Counted from the stretch's first letter, positions 46,697 to 59,635 are shown. The stretch is DNA of 64,000 nt from Sisyra terminalis (GCA_958496175.1 OY292276.1:35670449-35734448), one strand, 5' to 3'. Notes: a model not told the origin generated them from the letters alone. A program made the numbers and translations.

Positions 46697-46720
46697 CCTA
46701 TAATATATTTGACAGCTACG

Positions 46721-46728
46721 GTTGGAGA
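46721..46728 (+). repeat. 8-bp target-site duplication of the outer hAT, right
   Basis: GTTGGAGA; pairs with 45907-45914. Confidence 0.85.
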
Positions 46729-46994
46729 TAACAATAAAGACGAACAAAAATCTCGTCACTAAAAAAAAGGTTAGTTCCAACTAGAAAATTGAGTTGGTTA
46801 ATGTAATTAATTCAATCAAGACATCCATACGTTAGAATCTCAGAGGTATGAAAATATATCTGTGTGCTGATGTATATCGTTTTGTGTATGATTTTGAAGT
46901 ATCAATATATCAGTGCAAAATAGTTAATGTGGTTACTGCTAGATATAATATTATATAATATTCTTCTTCAACAAGTAGTATGATTTAAAGATTA

Positions 46995-47600
46995 AAAAAA
47001 CAACCAACAAGCAATAATGGTTCTTGACAAACAATGTAATAACTCACCAGAAATCAAAGATATAAATGATTACAAAGTAATCCCAATGATTATATACCAA
47101 GGAACCCTAGTTACTAACATCGCTGGATACAGTGAAGAAATCAAACGGCGTATAGCAGTAGCTAAAACAGCGACAACGAAACTAAAAACGATATGGAAAA
47201 GTTAATATCATAACCAGAAAAACACTGTAGTGAAACTAGCTAAGGCACTGATTTTTCTAATCGCCACTTACGTCTGCAAAGCGTGTTCCCTAAATAAACC
47301 AAGAAGCGAAAGATTGTAGCTTCGAACTATGGATATGTACAATGTACATATGAACGCATTCGAAGAGTCTTATGAACAAAAAAAGAACTAATAAGTAGAC
47401 TAAAAAAGGCATGCTTACGGTGCTTTGGTCATACGGCTAGGAGACCTATAAAAATGAAACTACTAATATTTCAAGGAAAAGTGGAAGACAAACATAGTCC
47501 CATCCGTCGGTCTGACCGTAAAATGGAGCGATTGGGTATGTATTACCTGAAGTAGCATATTTAATATAGGACAGGGAGACATGAAAAATCAAACTCTTAG
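46995..47600 (+). pseudogene. RTE-type LINE relic, end of RT and C-terminus
   Basis: From about 47095 it reads YQGTLVTNIAGYSEEIKRRI and then AVAKTATTKLKTIWKS (stop at 47203-47205). This is the 'YLGSxIT...EIKRRIxxAKxAMxxLxxIWK' block that follows the RT palm in RTE/BovB-like elements. In the next ~400 bp, fragments in several frames follow in family order: AKALIFLIATYVCKA (the LVKALVFPVATYGCEA block), a region around 47330-47360 (the RIDAFEMWCWRR block), a 'CFGH' stretch near 47420, and KEKWKTNIVPS(V) with KMERLG near 47475-47530. Heavily mutated; no 5' part. Confidence 0.65.
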
Positions 47601-48215
47601 AGATGGAAGGACAGAAGAAAATCGTCTATTTATTAACAAAAAATCGTCAATATGAGACTTTGCACTGTACGATAAATCGTAAGAACATAACAATTTAAAA
47701 TTTTCATGTTGCTTAAATATAACAGATCGAAAAAAAAAATCAATATAAAATAATTATAATAATACTTATTAAAATGTCATAATCATTGCTTCACACCAGG
47801 ATAAATTTGATTGCTCAAATATTTATTATTCTATTATTATTAAGTAGCTAAAATTATTATCGCATTAACCCTTCTTTGCCTTCGTTTTAGTGATTATAAT
47901 TTATTACCATAATTTATTTATATTTTGTGTGAAATATGGTTGACCATATTAACAATTAATTTCAAAAGTAGCATTGTAGGGAGCTGATGTATGTCAAAGT
48001 TGACGATTATTGGAAGGTTTTAAATTTAAAAGGACTAAATAAGGTCAGTGCTAAAAAGGTTGATGGAAACTATTTTTCTCTACATTTCTATATGGATTTA
48101 AGAGTTTTTTTTTTACAACAGTGAGTTGGAACAGTTTAGTTGGAATCTCCATTAAAGATTGTGTTCTAATATACTATAAAAAATTTCATAAGCGTATTTT
48201 ACAATTTTTCTAGAT
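47601..48215. other. AT-rich stretch, nothing recognised
   Basis: No supported feature. Confidence 0.5.
48208..48215 (+). repeat. 8-bp target-site duplication (imperfect), left
   Basis: TTCTAGAT; TTCTTGGT at 48514-48521 matches at 6 of 8 positions. Confidence 0.55.
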
Positions 48216-48513
48216 CAGGGGTGGACAAACGGTCGATTGCAAATAGGTCAACAATCGATCGCAGACATTTTAAATAATTTTTTAGGTAAATTTCAAATCT
48301 TTTAATTGAAAATAAGTACTAAAAATTGAATAAAACTTGAATTTAAAATTAAACAGGCGTCTTATCTACAACGGATACTACCGATTTCCAAATAGTGCTT
48401 CTAATATTCTCTTCTACTCTTTCTCTTTAAATTTGAATTTATTTTGTAGTTAATCACGTATAAATAAGAAAAACTACGGTCGATCATACCAGTATTAAGT
48501 TTGTCCACTCCTG
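48216..48513. mobile_element. hAT MITE, 298 bp
   Basis: Left end CAGGGGTGGACAAACGGTCG; right end in complement CAGGAGTGGACAAACTTAAT. The 15-bp TIRs differ at one base, and the flanking 8-mers match at six of eight positions. The interior shares AGTAGAAG...AGCACTATTTGGAAAT with 37620-37690, so this is a deletion derivative of the hAT family represented there. Confidence 0.82.
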
Positions 48514-48714
48514 TTCTTGGTAATACCTATCGTCAACTCATTTTATACGACAATTTATGGTTCTATTTTTACAGTACGGTGAATATATTCAGCAATTTGT
48601 TCACGACTTGAAGCAAATTTAGAAAAATGGTAGGGATTACAGTACCGTATGTGTAGGTGGTAGGTAGATGGCCTTTTTAAGGTGAGGATCAATTTTTGTT
48701 CATATTTTTATTAC

Positions 48715-48897
48715 TACTAGCTCTTGGGTCACTAATGAGTATGGTGCCCATTAGCATCTCACTAGTTGAAATTGAGAGGTGGCGATACAAGCGCTATGGA
48801 AGTCTTTTTCTACAAACATGACAAATAAATGGTTGACTAGCAATCGTGGGTCAGTTAAAAAGCTTGTGTGGGTCAGTGTTTGACCCAAGAGTCAATG
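48715..48897. repeat. Short inverted repeat around CTCTTGGGTCA
   Basis: ACTAGCTCTTGGGTCAC at 48717-48733 and GTTTGACCCAAGAGTC at 48878-48893 are inverted. They enclose a G+C-richer segment that also has GTGGGTCAGT motifs. Possible decayed MITE; no duplication found. Confidence 0.4.
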
Positions 48898-49939
48898 GTT
48901 ATTCGTCACTGGTGTAGGTAGTTTTCACGACATCAGAAAGAGTAGGCCTATAAGCAGTACTTTATAACGGAATAATGATGGTACTAAATATTTTTTTTCT
49001 TTTCTTTATCTTTTTCCATAATTTTCAATAAAAATTTGTATTAAAAAAACATGCAAGATGATTATTAAAAGCTCCTTAAAAATTATTTTAAAAGAAATTT
49101 ACATATTATGATACATACTGGTATTACGTAGGTACTGGATATCATTTTCGTCAAAATGGAAACAAATAATATTAGAGAAAAGTGATTAGCACCAGTATTT
49201 GATTGTTGAGTATTCTTAGAGTTTATCCATAAATCATTAAATTTTTGAAGAAAAAAACATAATAATAAAACAGACTTAGCTTATTACTCAAGTTATAAAA
49301 GTGATATTATTCAAGGTAAAAGAATCTGTAAATCTTTCACCACTATAATAATTGTATTTCATGCAAGTGTTAGGTAATATACATTATACATTCTTAATTC
49401 ATTTCCTCGGATCGAAATGAAGTGATATGAAACACTTTGTGTTTTTAGAATTCCCAATTTACGTTTCCCGCGATCGTTAAGTATATTAAAATCATCACAT
49501 TCATAAAAACTTCTCAATAAAATGAAATTGGGCAGGAACTGAAAAATTAAGTTATTTTTTTACTATTGCTTAAGTGCCATAAAAAAGCTTTGCTTTTAAT
49601 TATTTCAAAGATAGCATTTTACTTAAATATGTAAGTTTAACTGTGACAAATACACTTTTCATTTTTCGGCCAATGCAATGTGCCAAAAACTGAAGCCAAT
49701 GACCATACAAAATGTGTTTTCGTTTTTGTGTTTTTGCCAACTATGTATAACAGGTATTAAATGCTAAAACATTATACTAAAAATGTATTAAGGCTATTTT
49801 TTAACTTTGAATTATACGAGTACATTCATAAATTTCATCTCCCCTACTCCATCCAAAGAGTTCTAAAAATGCCAGCTCAGATATAGTTACAGTCGTGCTG
49901 TTTTAAACTTATAAAATTCGAGATTGAACTTCCTATAAG
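48898..49939. other. AT-rich stretch, nothing recognised
   Basis: No supported feature. Confidence 0.5.
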
Positions 49940-50082
49940 ATCATAATTTAAATCCCGTGGACCACTTATAGGATTTTTTAAATGTTAAGTATAATATATT
50001 ATAAGAAGTATATTCTACATTTCTCTACAAACCAGCAAAATTTTCTAACGGACCACCACTTTGGCGACCACTAGTATAAAAT
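49940..50082 (-). mobile_element. hAT MITE family II, copy 1 (decayed)
   Basis: Inverted relative to 53352-53521: shares CCGTGG, TATAGGATTTTTTAAATGTT, TATTCTACATTT and the CGGACC..CTTTGGCGACCACTA end. The right terminus near 50082 is recognisable; the left one is uncertain (possibly near 49889). Confidence 0.6.
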
Positions 50083-53000
50083 TCGTTTGTTTTACTTTAT
50101 GTGAACTTTCTTACCAATAAGATAGTCATTCTGTCTCTTTTAACTTTCTTGCGCAAGTAATACAGATAATACGAAATAAATTGACCATTTTTGTTGATAT
50201 ACATGGAACCACGGAAAAATCACTCTCATCTACACCCCTGTGCTTCTTATCTTCATGCAAGAACCTATTTATTGAACTGATCTAAAAATTTCTTAACAAA
50301 TTAAACTTATTTTTCTTTTGAATTATATATTTCGACTTTAATATCATCTGTAGTTCTTTCCTAAGCTGAAAAAGAGCATATATAAAGGAATATATTGCTG
50401 GCTCTTAACTCTAACTATAATTATATATTGAAACTAGTTTACCCGTTTTTAAAGTAATTCTAGCGATACTTACACTTAATGCGCACTGTGATTTTGTAAT
50501 CCTATATTTACACAAATGTGTACTACCTTTATTTTCTTTTTTATAGTTTTTCATCACCTAGTGATGCAAAGGAAACACCGTCCATCCAAATTTCGCAAAT
50601 ATAAAACTAATAATTCCTTGGGCTGCAAGGTTGTAACATACAATCTGATGGACGCATAGAGTGATATTTAAGGATTACTATTTTTCTATTTAGCCACAAA
50701 ATCCATTAAGTTCTAGGTATTACCTATCGTCAACTCGTTTTATAAGACAATTTCCGACTGTAATTTACAGAGTCATTTTTACATACTATTTGAGTTCTAT
50801 TTTTAGACTCTATTTATCTCAATTTAATTAGGTCAAAAATAAATAGCAATAGTTATTAAATCATAGCGATTTTTTAAAGCAAACCTCATGTTTTAAGGTG
50901 AAATGGCAAAAGTTAACCGAGAAAAAGTATAGCACATTATAAGGTTTAAGATCAAAATCGTCATCAGATTGAACAGAAATAGTATATCTACATCATTATA
51001 CCTACTTTTGTAGGCAGCGTAGGTGTAAGAAAGAGCAATAAAGACAATGCTCAGAGTAAGAATTGTGCTTTTACTTTATTCATGGTATATTTCAACAATA
51101 TTATTTAGGAGAATTAGCTAGGCTTGAACGTAATTCGCAAGAAACTTACTAATTTTAACTGGTAACTTCAATTCCAATTTTGCAGATAACAAATCTGAGT
51201 CACTTAAAAAATGCCTTCTTTGAGAAAATTCAATTTTAAAATGATCAATAGTCCATCAGAATCTACATTTAATTTTATTACCACCATTAATGACGTTTTC
51301 TCATAATTCATAAATAAAATAGAAGAAAGCACTTGCATATGCGTCGCTTTTCAGCTACCACAAACCAATAATGTTGATGGTTGAATATAGAATATAAATT
51401 ACTCTACATTTTTAAATTTTATGATAATTTTTTATTTATTAGAAATAACTTATACCCAAACCGTGTTAGATTAATTAAGAGCTTCGCTCTTGACAGATGT
51501 CTTCCGACACTTCTTTAGTTTTTTTTTTAATTTGATAATTATTTAAGTTATATAATTTTATAATTAGAGCATATTAATCTTTACAATTTCGTACCTAGTC
51601 AAAATCTTGTTTTTCTTAATTCAAAATTTCAAGGTTTTTAATCTCATTAAAAGTTTTCTACAATAACTTGAATTTTAATTATTGTTCTCGTTATTACTTT
51701 ACGGTCTCATCGTTCAAATAAAATAACATTTTGTTACAATAAACATCGTATCTTACGAGCGGTTGCGGGAAGTTTTGAATTGGTGAAAGAATAAAATAAA
51801 GTAATAATATATGGTTGAAAAATCAGTAATTTATTTATTTTTTTTCAACTGTCCTATGGTAATCATAAAAACTTAAATATAAATAATCGTTGTAGTTCTA
51901 GAGAGTTACCCTTTTATTGTTTTTTAAATATAAAATGTTCAAAAAAAATAAAGAAAAACTAGATTTTTGTACTGTGAAATAGTTTGAACGTTTGCTTAGT
52001 CTATTCGAACTTGATCAGTCATTTATTGACAAATTCAATTGTCAATTTTATACGGTATGAGATTTGAAATTTCACGTCTTTGACTACAGAACTAAGCAAA
52101 TATAGATACTCAAAAGTGTCTACAATTGATATTTTAAAATAGGTCGAATGCAAATATCACATAAGGTTGTAAAGGAAAGTTTACAAGTTCCTCATGAAGT
52201 CAAAATAAACTGACGAAATGTTTAACATTCATAAATACTTTATTTATTATTTCCGAGCCACAATTAATAAAGTAATGAATAATTATACATGTTGTATGAT
52301 TCAATTTTATATTTAATACATTATTTCACACTGCAATAATCTATTTTGATAAGTTATGTACCACTAAAAGGAAAGAAGGAAAATAATTTAAATACATATT
52401 ATACAAATTTTTTGTCAAAAATGAAAAGTAAAAGAATTTTTTAGACAAAATTAACTAACACAAATCTATTCACAGTGAAATCCAAATTTGCACAATTGTA
52501 CTTATTTATTCATGTTTAAATGTTAGTTCAATACGTAGAAGTTCTCATTCCGTGGAATGGGCAAAATTCGTAAAATATGATAACAAGTATATACTTAGTA
52601 AAAAGAGGCGATTTTTTACCATTCAGTTCCTCTACAAATATGTACAATCAAAGTAAAGTATTACCTGAACATTGTGAAAAAAAATATTCCCCGGATTTTC
52701 TCTACACACATGTTTGTGCACATAGAAGAAACTACAACCGTTTTTTTTTCTATAAAAACATACTTGAATAATATAATACATTTTTATTCCGTTTTTAAAT
52801 AATTTTAAAAAAATACTTCGACATCAAGATATTACGTAAATGTAGTTAGGCTTTATTTCAATTTTCAATTGAAAAAAAGCAACATACAAAGTCTAGCTAA
52901 ACTTCAATTTGTTTAGTTATAATTGATTTTAGAATGTTAATGAACCTGAAAAGTTTTCTTCTATAAAACCACCCTATTTCCACAGCTTAGAACGCAATCA

Positions 53001-53351
53001 AAGTTCATCGATAACAATAGTTAAGAAGTTCATTTTAGTAGTAAAAAATTCCATTTAAACCATACAAAATGTATAATTAATGAAAATAAAGTTAATTCTC
53101 CCTCTTTTCTAGTCTTTTTCGACGACAAGCACTTGAACATACTTAAACCATTAATATTTAATGAGAACAATAATTTTAACGAAGTTACATTTTTCATTCT
53201 GACACGATGTGATTATTTTACAATTTACCTTTTCTATTATTTTAATTTGACAACAAATAAAAAAATAAAAAAAGCGGTTGAATTTCATTAACGTATAAGA
53301 GCTTTTAATTATTGTAGTATTATTAGTTTTCTTCTGATTTTCTGATTAAAA
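50083..53351. other. 3.3-kb stretch without recognised gene
   Basis: The only coding-like piece is a 38-residue reading at about 50548-50660 after an acceptor-like TTTTTTATAG (reads MQRKHRPSKFRKYKTNNSLG). It is too short and unmatched to call. Confidence 0.45.
53344..53351 (+). repeat. 8-bp target-site duplication, left
   Basis: GATTAAAA; GATTAGAA at 53522-53529 matches at seven of eight positions. Confidence 0.75.
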
Positions 53352-53521
53352 CAGTGGTCTTCAAAGCGTCGGTCCGCGAACCACTATTTCGTAGGTTTGC
53401 CGCTAAATGTGGAATATAATTATAACGATATATTTAACAATCAAAAAATCCTATCAATAATCCGTGGGAGTTACATTTTGAATTAAGTGGTCAATGAGGT
53501 CATAGATTGGCAAAACCGCTG
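53352..53521 (+). mobile_element. hAT MITE family II, copy 2 (170 bp)
   Basis: Left end CAGTGGTCTTCAAAGCGTCG followed by GTCCGCG; right end in complement CAGCGGTTTTGCCAATC. This is the CAGTGGTTCTCAAAC-type hAT terminus with a near-perfect 8-bp duplication. No coding capacity. Confidence 0.82.
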
Positions 53522-53783
53522 GATTAGAATACCATAATTAAGTCTTTTCTAAAGTGTGTAATGCGTACCTTTTGGGGTACAAGAAGAGGTACGCTTACGA
53601 GCGTAATATTCTTGGTGCAGTAAAATATATTCTGAAATAACAAATGTATCGCATACATTTTTTTGACTTGGAATACTCAGTATTACGGAAGTTATTAAAG
53701 AGGTACACAGATGCTGAAACTTTGGGAAGCATTGTAATTTTGCAAAGAAATATAGAAATTTTGTTGTCATAATAATAAAAACA

Positions 53784-54617
53784 TATTCGCTCCGTGTGAA
53801 GCCATTTAAGGGTAGATAAGCCTTATCGACACTACCGTTCCCAGTGATCAGTTTATGCGTTAGTAGAAGCTATTATAATAAGCTCTTATTATTATATATA
53901 GCTACTATAGCTATTGATATATTTTAAGCATACACGTGAGAATTTTTAAATTGTTTTATTTCAATAAATATAACGAAGATGAGATGCCAGAGTCGTTGTG
54001 CTATGAATTGTAAATATAGCAGTAGGAAAAACGAATGTTAATTTAATAAATTTCCGACGGCTAAAAAGAAAATAAATCAAAAAAAAAAATAGTGGATAAC
54101 TGCAGTTAGAAGGCAAAAGTGAATACCCTATTTTCCAAAATCAAAAATTTGAAAAAAGCGAACCTTTGCAAAAATTGTAAGTTTCATAAAAATTTAAATT
54201 TTTTTGGAAGTCAGTAATTTAAGAAATTATATTTATTAATGCTAAATATATTTAATGTTCAAATTTTAAATACCATTAATAATTATTTTTTGGCAGCTTT
54301 GTGAATTTTTCATTTTTATTCCTTGCCTTCTATTATTTTTGGAATTTGATGTATGTTTAAAGTAACCGAACCTTATATTTACTGCATTTATCGATATTTT
54401 TATTAACTATACTTGCATACTTTTTATTAAATACATTTAAATACAAAATATCAATCAATACTTATTGCCACATATTTCTCTATGTAGATATTTTCTTATT
54501 ATTTATAACAAATACTCTTTGTTCTGCAAATTGCTATAAACAGTTGTATGAAAACATACTGTAACAGCCTCCCGTAATTCATATCTTGGCTGGCACTGCA
54601 GTCAAACACAACGAATA
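53784..54617 (+). mobile_element. THAP-bearing TIR element, copy 4 (full length, 834 bp)
   Basis: Begins TATTCGCTCCGTGTGAAGCC and ends CAAACACAACGAATA (complement TATTCGTTGTGTTTG). Colinear with copy 3 from end to end. The THAP exon from about 53980 reads MRCQSRCAMNCKYSSRKN, then a stop, FNKFPTAK..INQKK and WITAVRRQK. A donor-like ATTGTAAGTTTC follows at about 54176; the acceptor seen in copy 3 is lost. Clearly inactive. Confidence 0.75.
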
Positions 54618-55973
54618 AAAAAGTATTTTTATTTTATTTTTTTGATAGATATCTATTTAATTTAAGGTAAATACCTATTTGATTTTATAAATGACATGCA
54701 TTTCTATACATACTTGGATGATCTTATGAAATCTATTAGAAAAAAATATTTCATCAAAACTACGGAAAAAAGAAATTAGCATACTATTCTACAATTTTAT
54801 CATTTCTGTCACGGTTTTCTATTAATTAAAAAGAAGAAAAACCACTCTGGTTTTATTTCATCCGTGTTCTTTTCTTATTCAAATTAGTTGAGTATGCTGA
54901 TGAATTCAACTAACTCATGGAGTAGGTAATATTTCAATTGAATTGTACTCATAACAACAAGCTTTGGTAAATTGCCAATTGCCTTAATTAAAGCAAACAT
55001 AACTCGGATTTGTATTGCTCCAAGTTTCTTGCACCGTATTTTTACCAAAAAAAAAAGACCAAACACATTTGAGGTAATTAATTTAGAAGAACAAAAAATC
55101 ATAACATCCCACAAATTTTAATTTTCATCGTAAATCTTCTGCAACAAGTTTGTGATTTATAACGATGAATTTTCATGGAACGTAGCATTCGATTTAAAGA
55201 AGGGAAATATAATAAATTCAAATCTATTTTCGTTTTTTTTATTGGTTTACGTTAAATCTGACCGCGTTTTATAAAACCAATAAAATCAATTGACTATCGA
55301 CACATAGAAGTCATTCATTAATCATTTCAATTTGTAACAGAAAAGCTTCAAATATAATCGTGAATGAGAGATTGGACACAAATGAAAAAATAACACTGTC
55401 TTTTCAATAATTAATTAAATTTCACGCTCGTTTATTTTTAGTCGACACTGTGAAAAATGACTTGGCCTTTTAAAATAATGTGTCAAGTTTTTATAGTGCA
55501 GTTTTCAATGTGTTACCTAATTTCTAAAACATGTTGATGAATGAAACTTTTAACCCGCGATTTTATCTTAAAACTCACGATGTCTTATGAGACCATTAAG
55601 AAAAGGAATTTCTATCGATTTTTCATTGACTAATTATTAGAGCCAATTCGACTAAAAATAAAGTTTTTATGTTAAAAAAAACATTTAACAATTTTAATTA
55701 ATTAACTTTAAAACTCCGTTTTTGAAAGCAAAACTTTAAGCATTATTAAAGTAATTAAAACTTTTTGAAGAAAATATAAAAAAACTTTCTTTTACAAATG
55801 AAAAGTAAAAAAATATATTTGTAATAATTGTATACTTATACATTAAGTATGTAAAACATCGTTCATTAAAAAATGTTATACACGCTAAAAAAAATATTAT
55901 TTGTGATTAATTATAAATTTTACAAGAAAATAAAATTTGACTGATATGAATCAATTAAAATATTTTTTATTCC
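54618..55973. other. AT-rich stretch, nothing recognised
   Basis: No supported feature. Confidence 0.5.
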
Positions 55974-56132
55974 TATATACCGCCATTTGATAACTGTCAA
56001 GGTCTTTAACGAATCTAGAGTTCATAAAAATTCGTAGATTGATAATTATCAAAAATTTGCTCGATATGAGATTTGACCCTAACAGCCATAGATTTAAAGC
56101 GGCCAGCTTGACCCCTTGGCCACCAGTAGGAT
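55974..56132 (-). mobile_element. tRNA-derived SINE, copy E
   Basis: Minus strand: ATCCTACTGGTGGCCAAGGG, A-box-like TGGCCAAGGGGTC, decayed B box GGGTCAAATCTC, body CAATCTACGAATTTTTATGA, tail ...AAATGGCGGTATA. Full length. Confidence 0.8.
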
Positions 56133-57280
56133 AATTAAAATATTCCTTTATTTGCTTTTTGTTTTTGATTATTCCATTTTTTTAAAATAATTCGTTGATA
56201 TTCAAATTTAAGTATTATATAAACAGAGTTTTTTTTCATTAGGATAGATTAAATTTTTAATTTGCCTGGGGATGTCAGCAAACTATCGACAAATTACTCA
56301 ACTCCTCGAATAAAGCTAAGACTGAATTGCCATAATTGCTTTTTAGGGTTCTTTGTAACTGTAAATCACATTTTTATAAGATTATTCTTTTGTCTGTTTA
56401 TATGTCTTAGCTGATTTTTGCTGAATCAGCACGAGAATCAAATTGTAAGAAAAACCGGATATTATTCATAAAAAGTGATGGATGAAAATGAAGATGAGAT
56501 ATTAAGTCTAATCAGATCATTTCCTTGATTAGTATTTAGGGTTCCGTAGCTAAGCAGTAAAACGTAATCCTTATAATTTTTACCAACGGTCATAGCAGTG
56601 CAATAATGTCGTCCAAATACTATGGGAAACCAAGCTATATGGCTACAGAGGTAGGTAGACTAACTGTTAATAACTAATCTGAGGTAAAAGTTTAACGAAA
56701 TCTAATTATAATCAAGGGTCCATCATAATACCTCCCTTGGTTTTACAGATAAAAGTTGTGCTTTCATTTCAATTTTTTGGTTGCAATACCTCCAAATTCA
56801 TTAAATAGTACCGGAAATTTGATAAATTTGTAAGTTCAATGCAAATCATTGTAATTCTTTGGCATTAATTTTGGTTTTGTAAGGATCCAACAACGGTGGG
56901 AAAGAAAAAAATGTCGTCTCTGGTATGTTGACTAATTGGTTTTGGAGCTGGTTGACTAGTTTATTTTAGAAATAGCTATTCTTTTTTAAATTTCTAGAAC
57001 TCTCAGGAAAGAAAAACTTATAATTTTACTCTTAGATAATCACAATCCCTATATATCAAATGTGGTCTCATGCATCAAAAAGATTAAAATTTTATTTTGG
57101 TTAAATATTGTCAATACGAAAATTCTATTTTTGTTGCATAGAATAAGCAAATTAGAAAAAGAGATTAAATTTACAAAACAATAAATAAAATTTCGTTGTT
57201 TCTGGTGATTTCTGTTTTAAATTTGTCACTTACTATTTTTAGATCAATTTTCGCCTATTACCTAGACAAACTGCCACGAA
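56133..57280. other. Mostly unassigned; repeated GGGTTC motif
   Basis: AGGGTTCTTTGTAACTG near 56345 and AGGGTTCCGTAGCTAAGCAG near 56538 are direct, ~190 bp apart. GGGTTCCGTA-type strings occur at ends of common insect repeats, but boundaries cannot be set here. Confidence 0.35.
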
Positions 57281-57655
57281 TATAGGGGTGGCTAACTAAT
57301 TTTTCGTGTTCTGTAAAATCAAGTTTATAAGTTTTACCATTGGAAATTTTATTTAAATCTTAACATTTAAAACTGTTTAATAATTTTCTTTTCATATTTT
57401 AAGTAGATTTTCATTTAATAATAGAAAAATGTTAAAATTAAAAACGGAAAATGTTGAACCGTCTCTGGTTTCTTACTCTTATCATCATGCCACGTCGAAT
57501 TGAATGTCACAATGTTTACTGTTAATTTATGGTTTCTTGTATTTCAATTTGTTAAATACTTAAGAAGTTATTTAACGAGTGAAGACGTTAAATAATTATA
57601 AATTAAAAAAAAAAGTTAAGACTGAGATTTGGTCACCCCGCCTCGATATCCCCTA
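57281..57655. mobile_element. Possible decayed hAT MITE
   Basis: Left TAGGGGTGGCTAACTAATTT; right in complement CGGGGTGACCAAATCTC. The GGGGTG(G)CCAA core at both ends suggests hAT, but no duplication was seen. Confidence 0.3.
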
Positions 57656-59635
57656 CATAAAGGAATTTTATTTGAAGACTTATAAGGGCTTAAAATTGAA
57701 GGAATGACTTTTAATGAATTATTTTCCAATGATAAATTTAAATACAATTTGTCGATTATGAATTTATTATTAGCCCCATTTTCGTTTAACCATGTATTTC
57801 AGTATTTCTATACTATTTACATAATAAATATTGTATTAGAATAATAAAGTACTTATATTTGATGAATTATCTGGATTTTTGAAAAACGTATTAAAGAAAC
57901 AGTAATATTTTAAAAATATAAGTATACAATTTTTTTGTTGAAAAATTCAAAAAAATCAGTCGTTAATAAACTCTTCAAAATTTTTATTCAATTTACATTT
58001 AAATAGTAAAATAAAATTTTAATTTATAAAACGAAATTGAAATTTATTACATTTTATTTGTCTGTTTTATCAAAGAAAATTCATTCTAATCAAAAATTGG
58101 ATAACAATCCATTTACACATATTTACGAATCTGGAACTTATTAAAATTTCTCTTGTTTATTATTTTATGTCCTAAAGCGAAACTCAGTTATCGTTCAAAT
58201 ATTACGTCTTAAGAATTTATATACTTACAAATAGGAACAGTGACGTGGAGTTTTACAATAATGTTAATAGCTTAACTTTTGGAAAAAGCGGAATATTTCT
58301 TCATTAAAAAAATAAATTTCAATCAATAAACTTAATTAAGCTTTATTTCCCATTAAAACATTTTTTTACACTTCCCTACTAATTAAAGCTTTTCCAACTT
58401 TGATAAATAGCCAGAAGTATAAAAGGTCTTCAATCTGTAGTATCGAAAGTGTGAATTAAATTTAGGTTACGTTTAATGAGTTTCCATAATGATTTTTTAA
58501 TTAGTTTTCTTCAGTTGATAATTATTTATTATTTTTGCTACGTTAGCAATACGGTTTTCAATTGAACAGATAAAGCTTTGACTGTGGTAGAAATCTCGAA
58601 TAAAAATGTCAAAGAAAAATAACAAGAAAAAATCTATTGTTGTGTATAATATCGCTATTGATTTTACTGGGGTATTTTCTTTTATTGGACGATCTGAAAG
58701 TACTTTCTTGTGTTTTTCAGGTTATTTTATTGATCAATAATAGAGTTAAAAGAATAAATTTGCTCGGAAAATTTCATTTGGTTGAGCTTGATAATAAAGT
58801 AAGCATAAAAAAATTATTTACCAAAGTATAGTAATCGATTGCTGAATTTATATTAAAGAATTGTTTCTAGAATACTCTATATTGCCTTTTTTTAACTATA
58901 AAAAAGCTAAATAAAAACATTTGTTCTGAAAGATGTACGTGAGAATGACCCACTGTTCAACATCGGTAACCAATTTTGATTTATAATAAAATAAAAATAT
59001 TTTGGCTGTTTAAAAATATTGAAAACAAAATTAAATTATTACTAAAAAGAAGAAATAGACATAATGTAATTTTGAAAGCTTTAGTGCAGTTGATAAAATT
59101 GAGTTTCGCTTGTAGCTTTATTTTCTCTATGGTTCGTCTTTTCCTTGGGATTATCGAGTTATGTATATATTCATAGTATATATTTTTCCAAACCTGTAAA
59201 AAAAAACAATTCGTCCTATAGTGTATTTTCCCTGGACTTCAGTTATCGTAAGCCATCGTAGGGTATACAATTAAAGTAAAATAAAAAATATTATATTCAA
59301 CTATAACTACTTACAGAAAAATGGAGTTATATTTTTCTTCTTCAAGTTCAAATAGGTACGATCCATATTTTCTCTTAAAAAGATGCATTTTTCAAGGAAG
59401 AGCTGAAAGGAGGTCGTGCACCATTTCCGATCATTACAAAATTTTCATATTATCACAAAGAAAACCAAATTTTTATCCGAAAGTCATAACCCTCTAAAGT
59501 TTTCTTAACATGGAAATTTTGAAATAAGATTTAAAAAAATTAAATTGTCTTATTAGATCCTTAGACACGAGAAAAAAATGCTTTTTAATAATTTTGAAAT
59601 GGATTTAAAAAAACGTTATTTAACCATTATTTGTA
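57656..59635. other. AT-rich stretch, nothing recognised
   Basis: No supported feature. Confidence 0.5.

Larger units (their letters stand above)
45915..46720. mobile_element. hAT-type element rich in GTTAC/GTAAC motifs, split by a MITE
   Basis: Begins CAGAGATGTCAATAAAAAAT; the other end in complement is CGTAGCTGTCAAATATATTA. Both ends share TGTCAA, and a perfect 8-bp duplication flanks the element, as hAT insertion requires. Subterminal regions carry many short motifs (AGTTACTTT, GTAACT, ATCTTAGATAC), as in hAT families with repeated transposase sites. No coding sequence. A second element (46464-46688) sits near its right end. Without that insert the element is about 573 bp. Confidence 0.82.

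Noticed and set aside
46562..46780. 72-residue minus-strand ORF
   Set aside because: It spans the inner MITE arm and the junctions of two transposons; it is a by-product of A/T-rich sequence with no domain.
50548..50660. Possible short exon after an acceptor-like TTTTTTATAG
   Set aside because: Only 38 residues, no donor of good quality and no recognisable motif.
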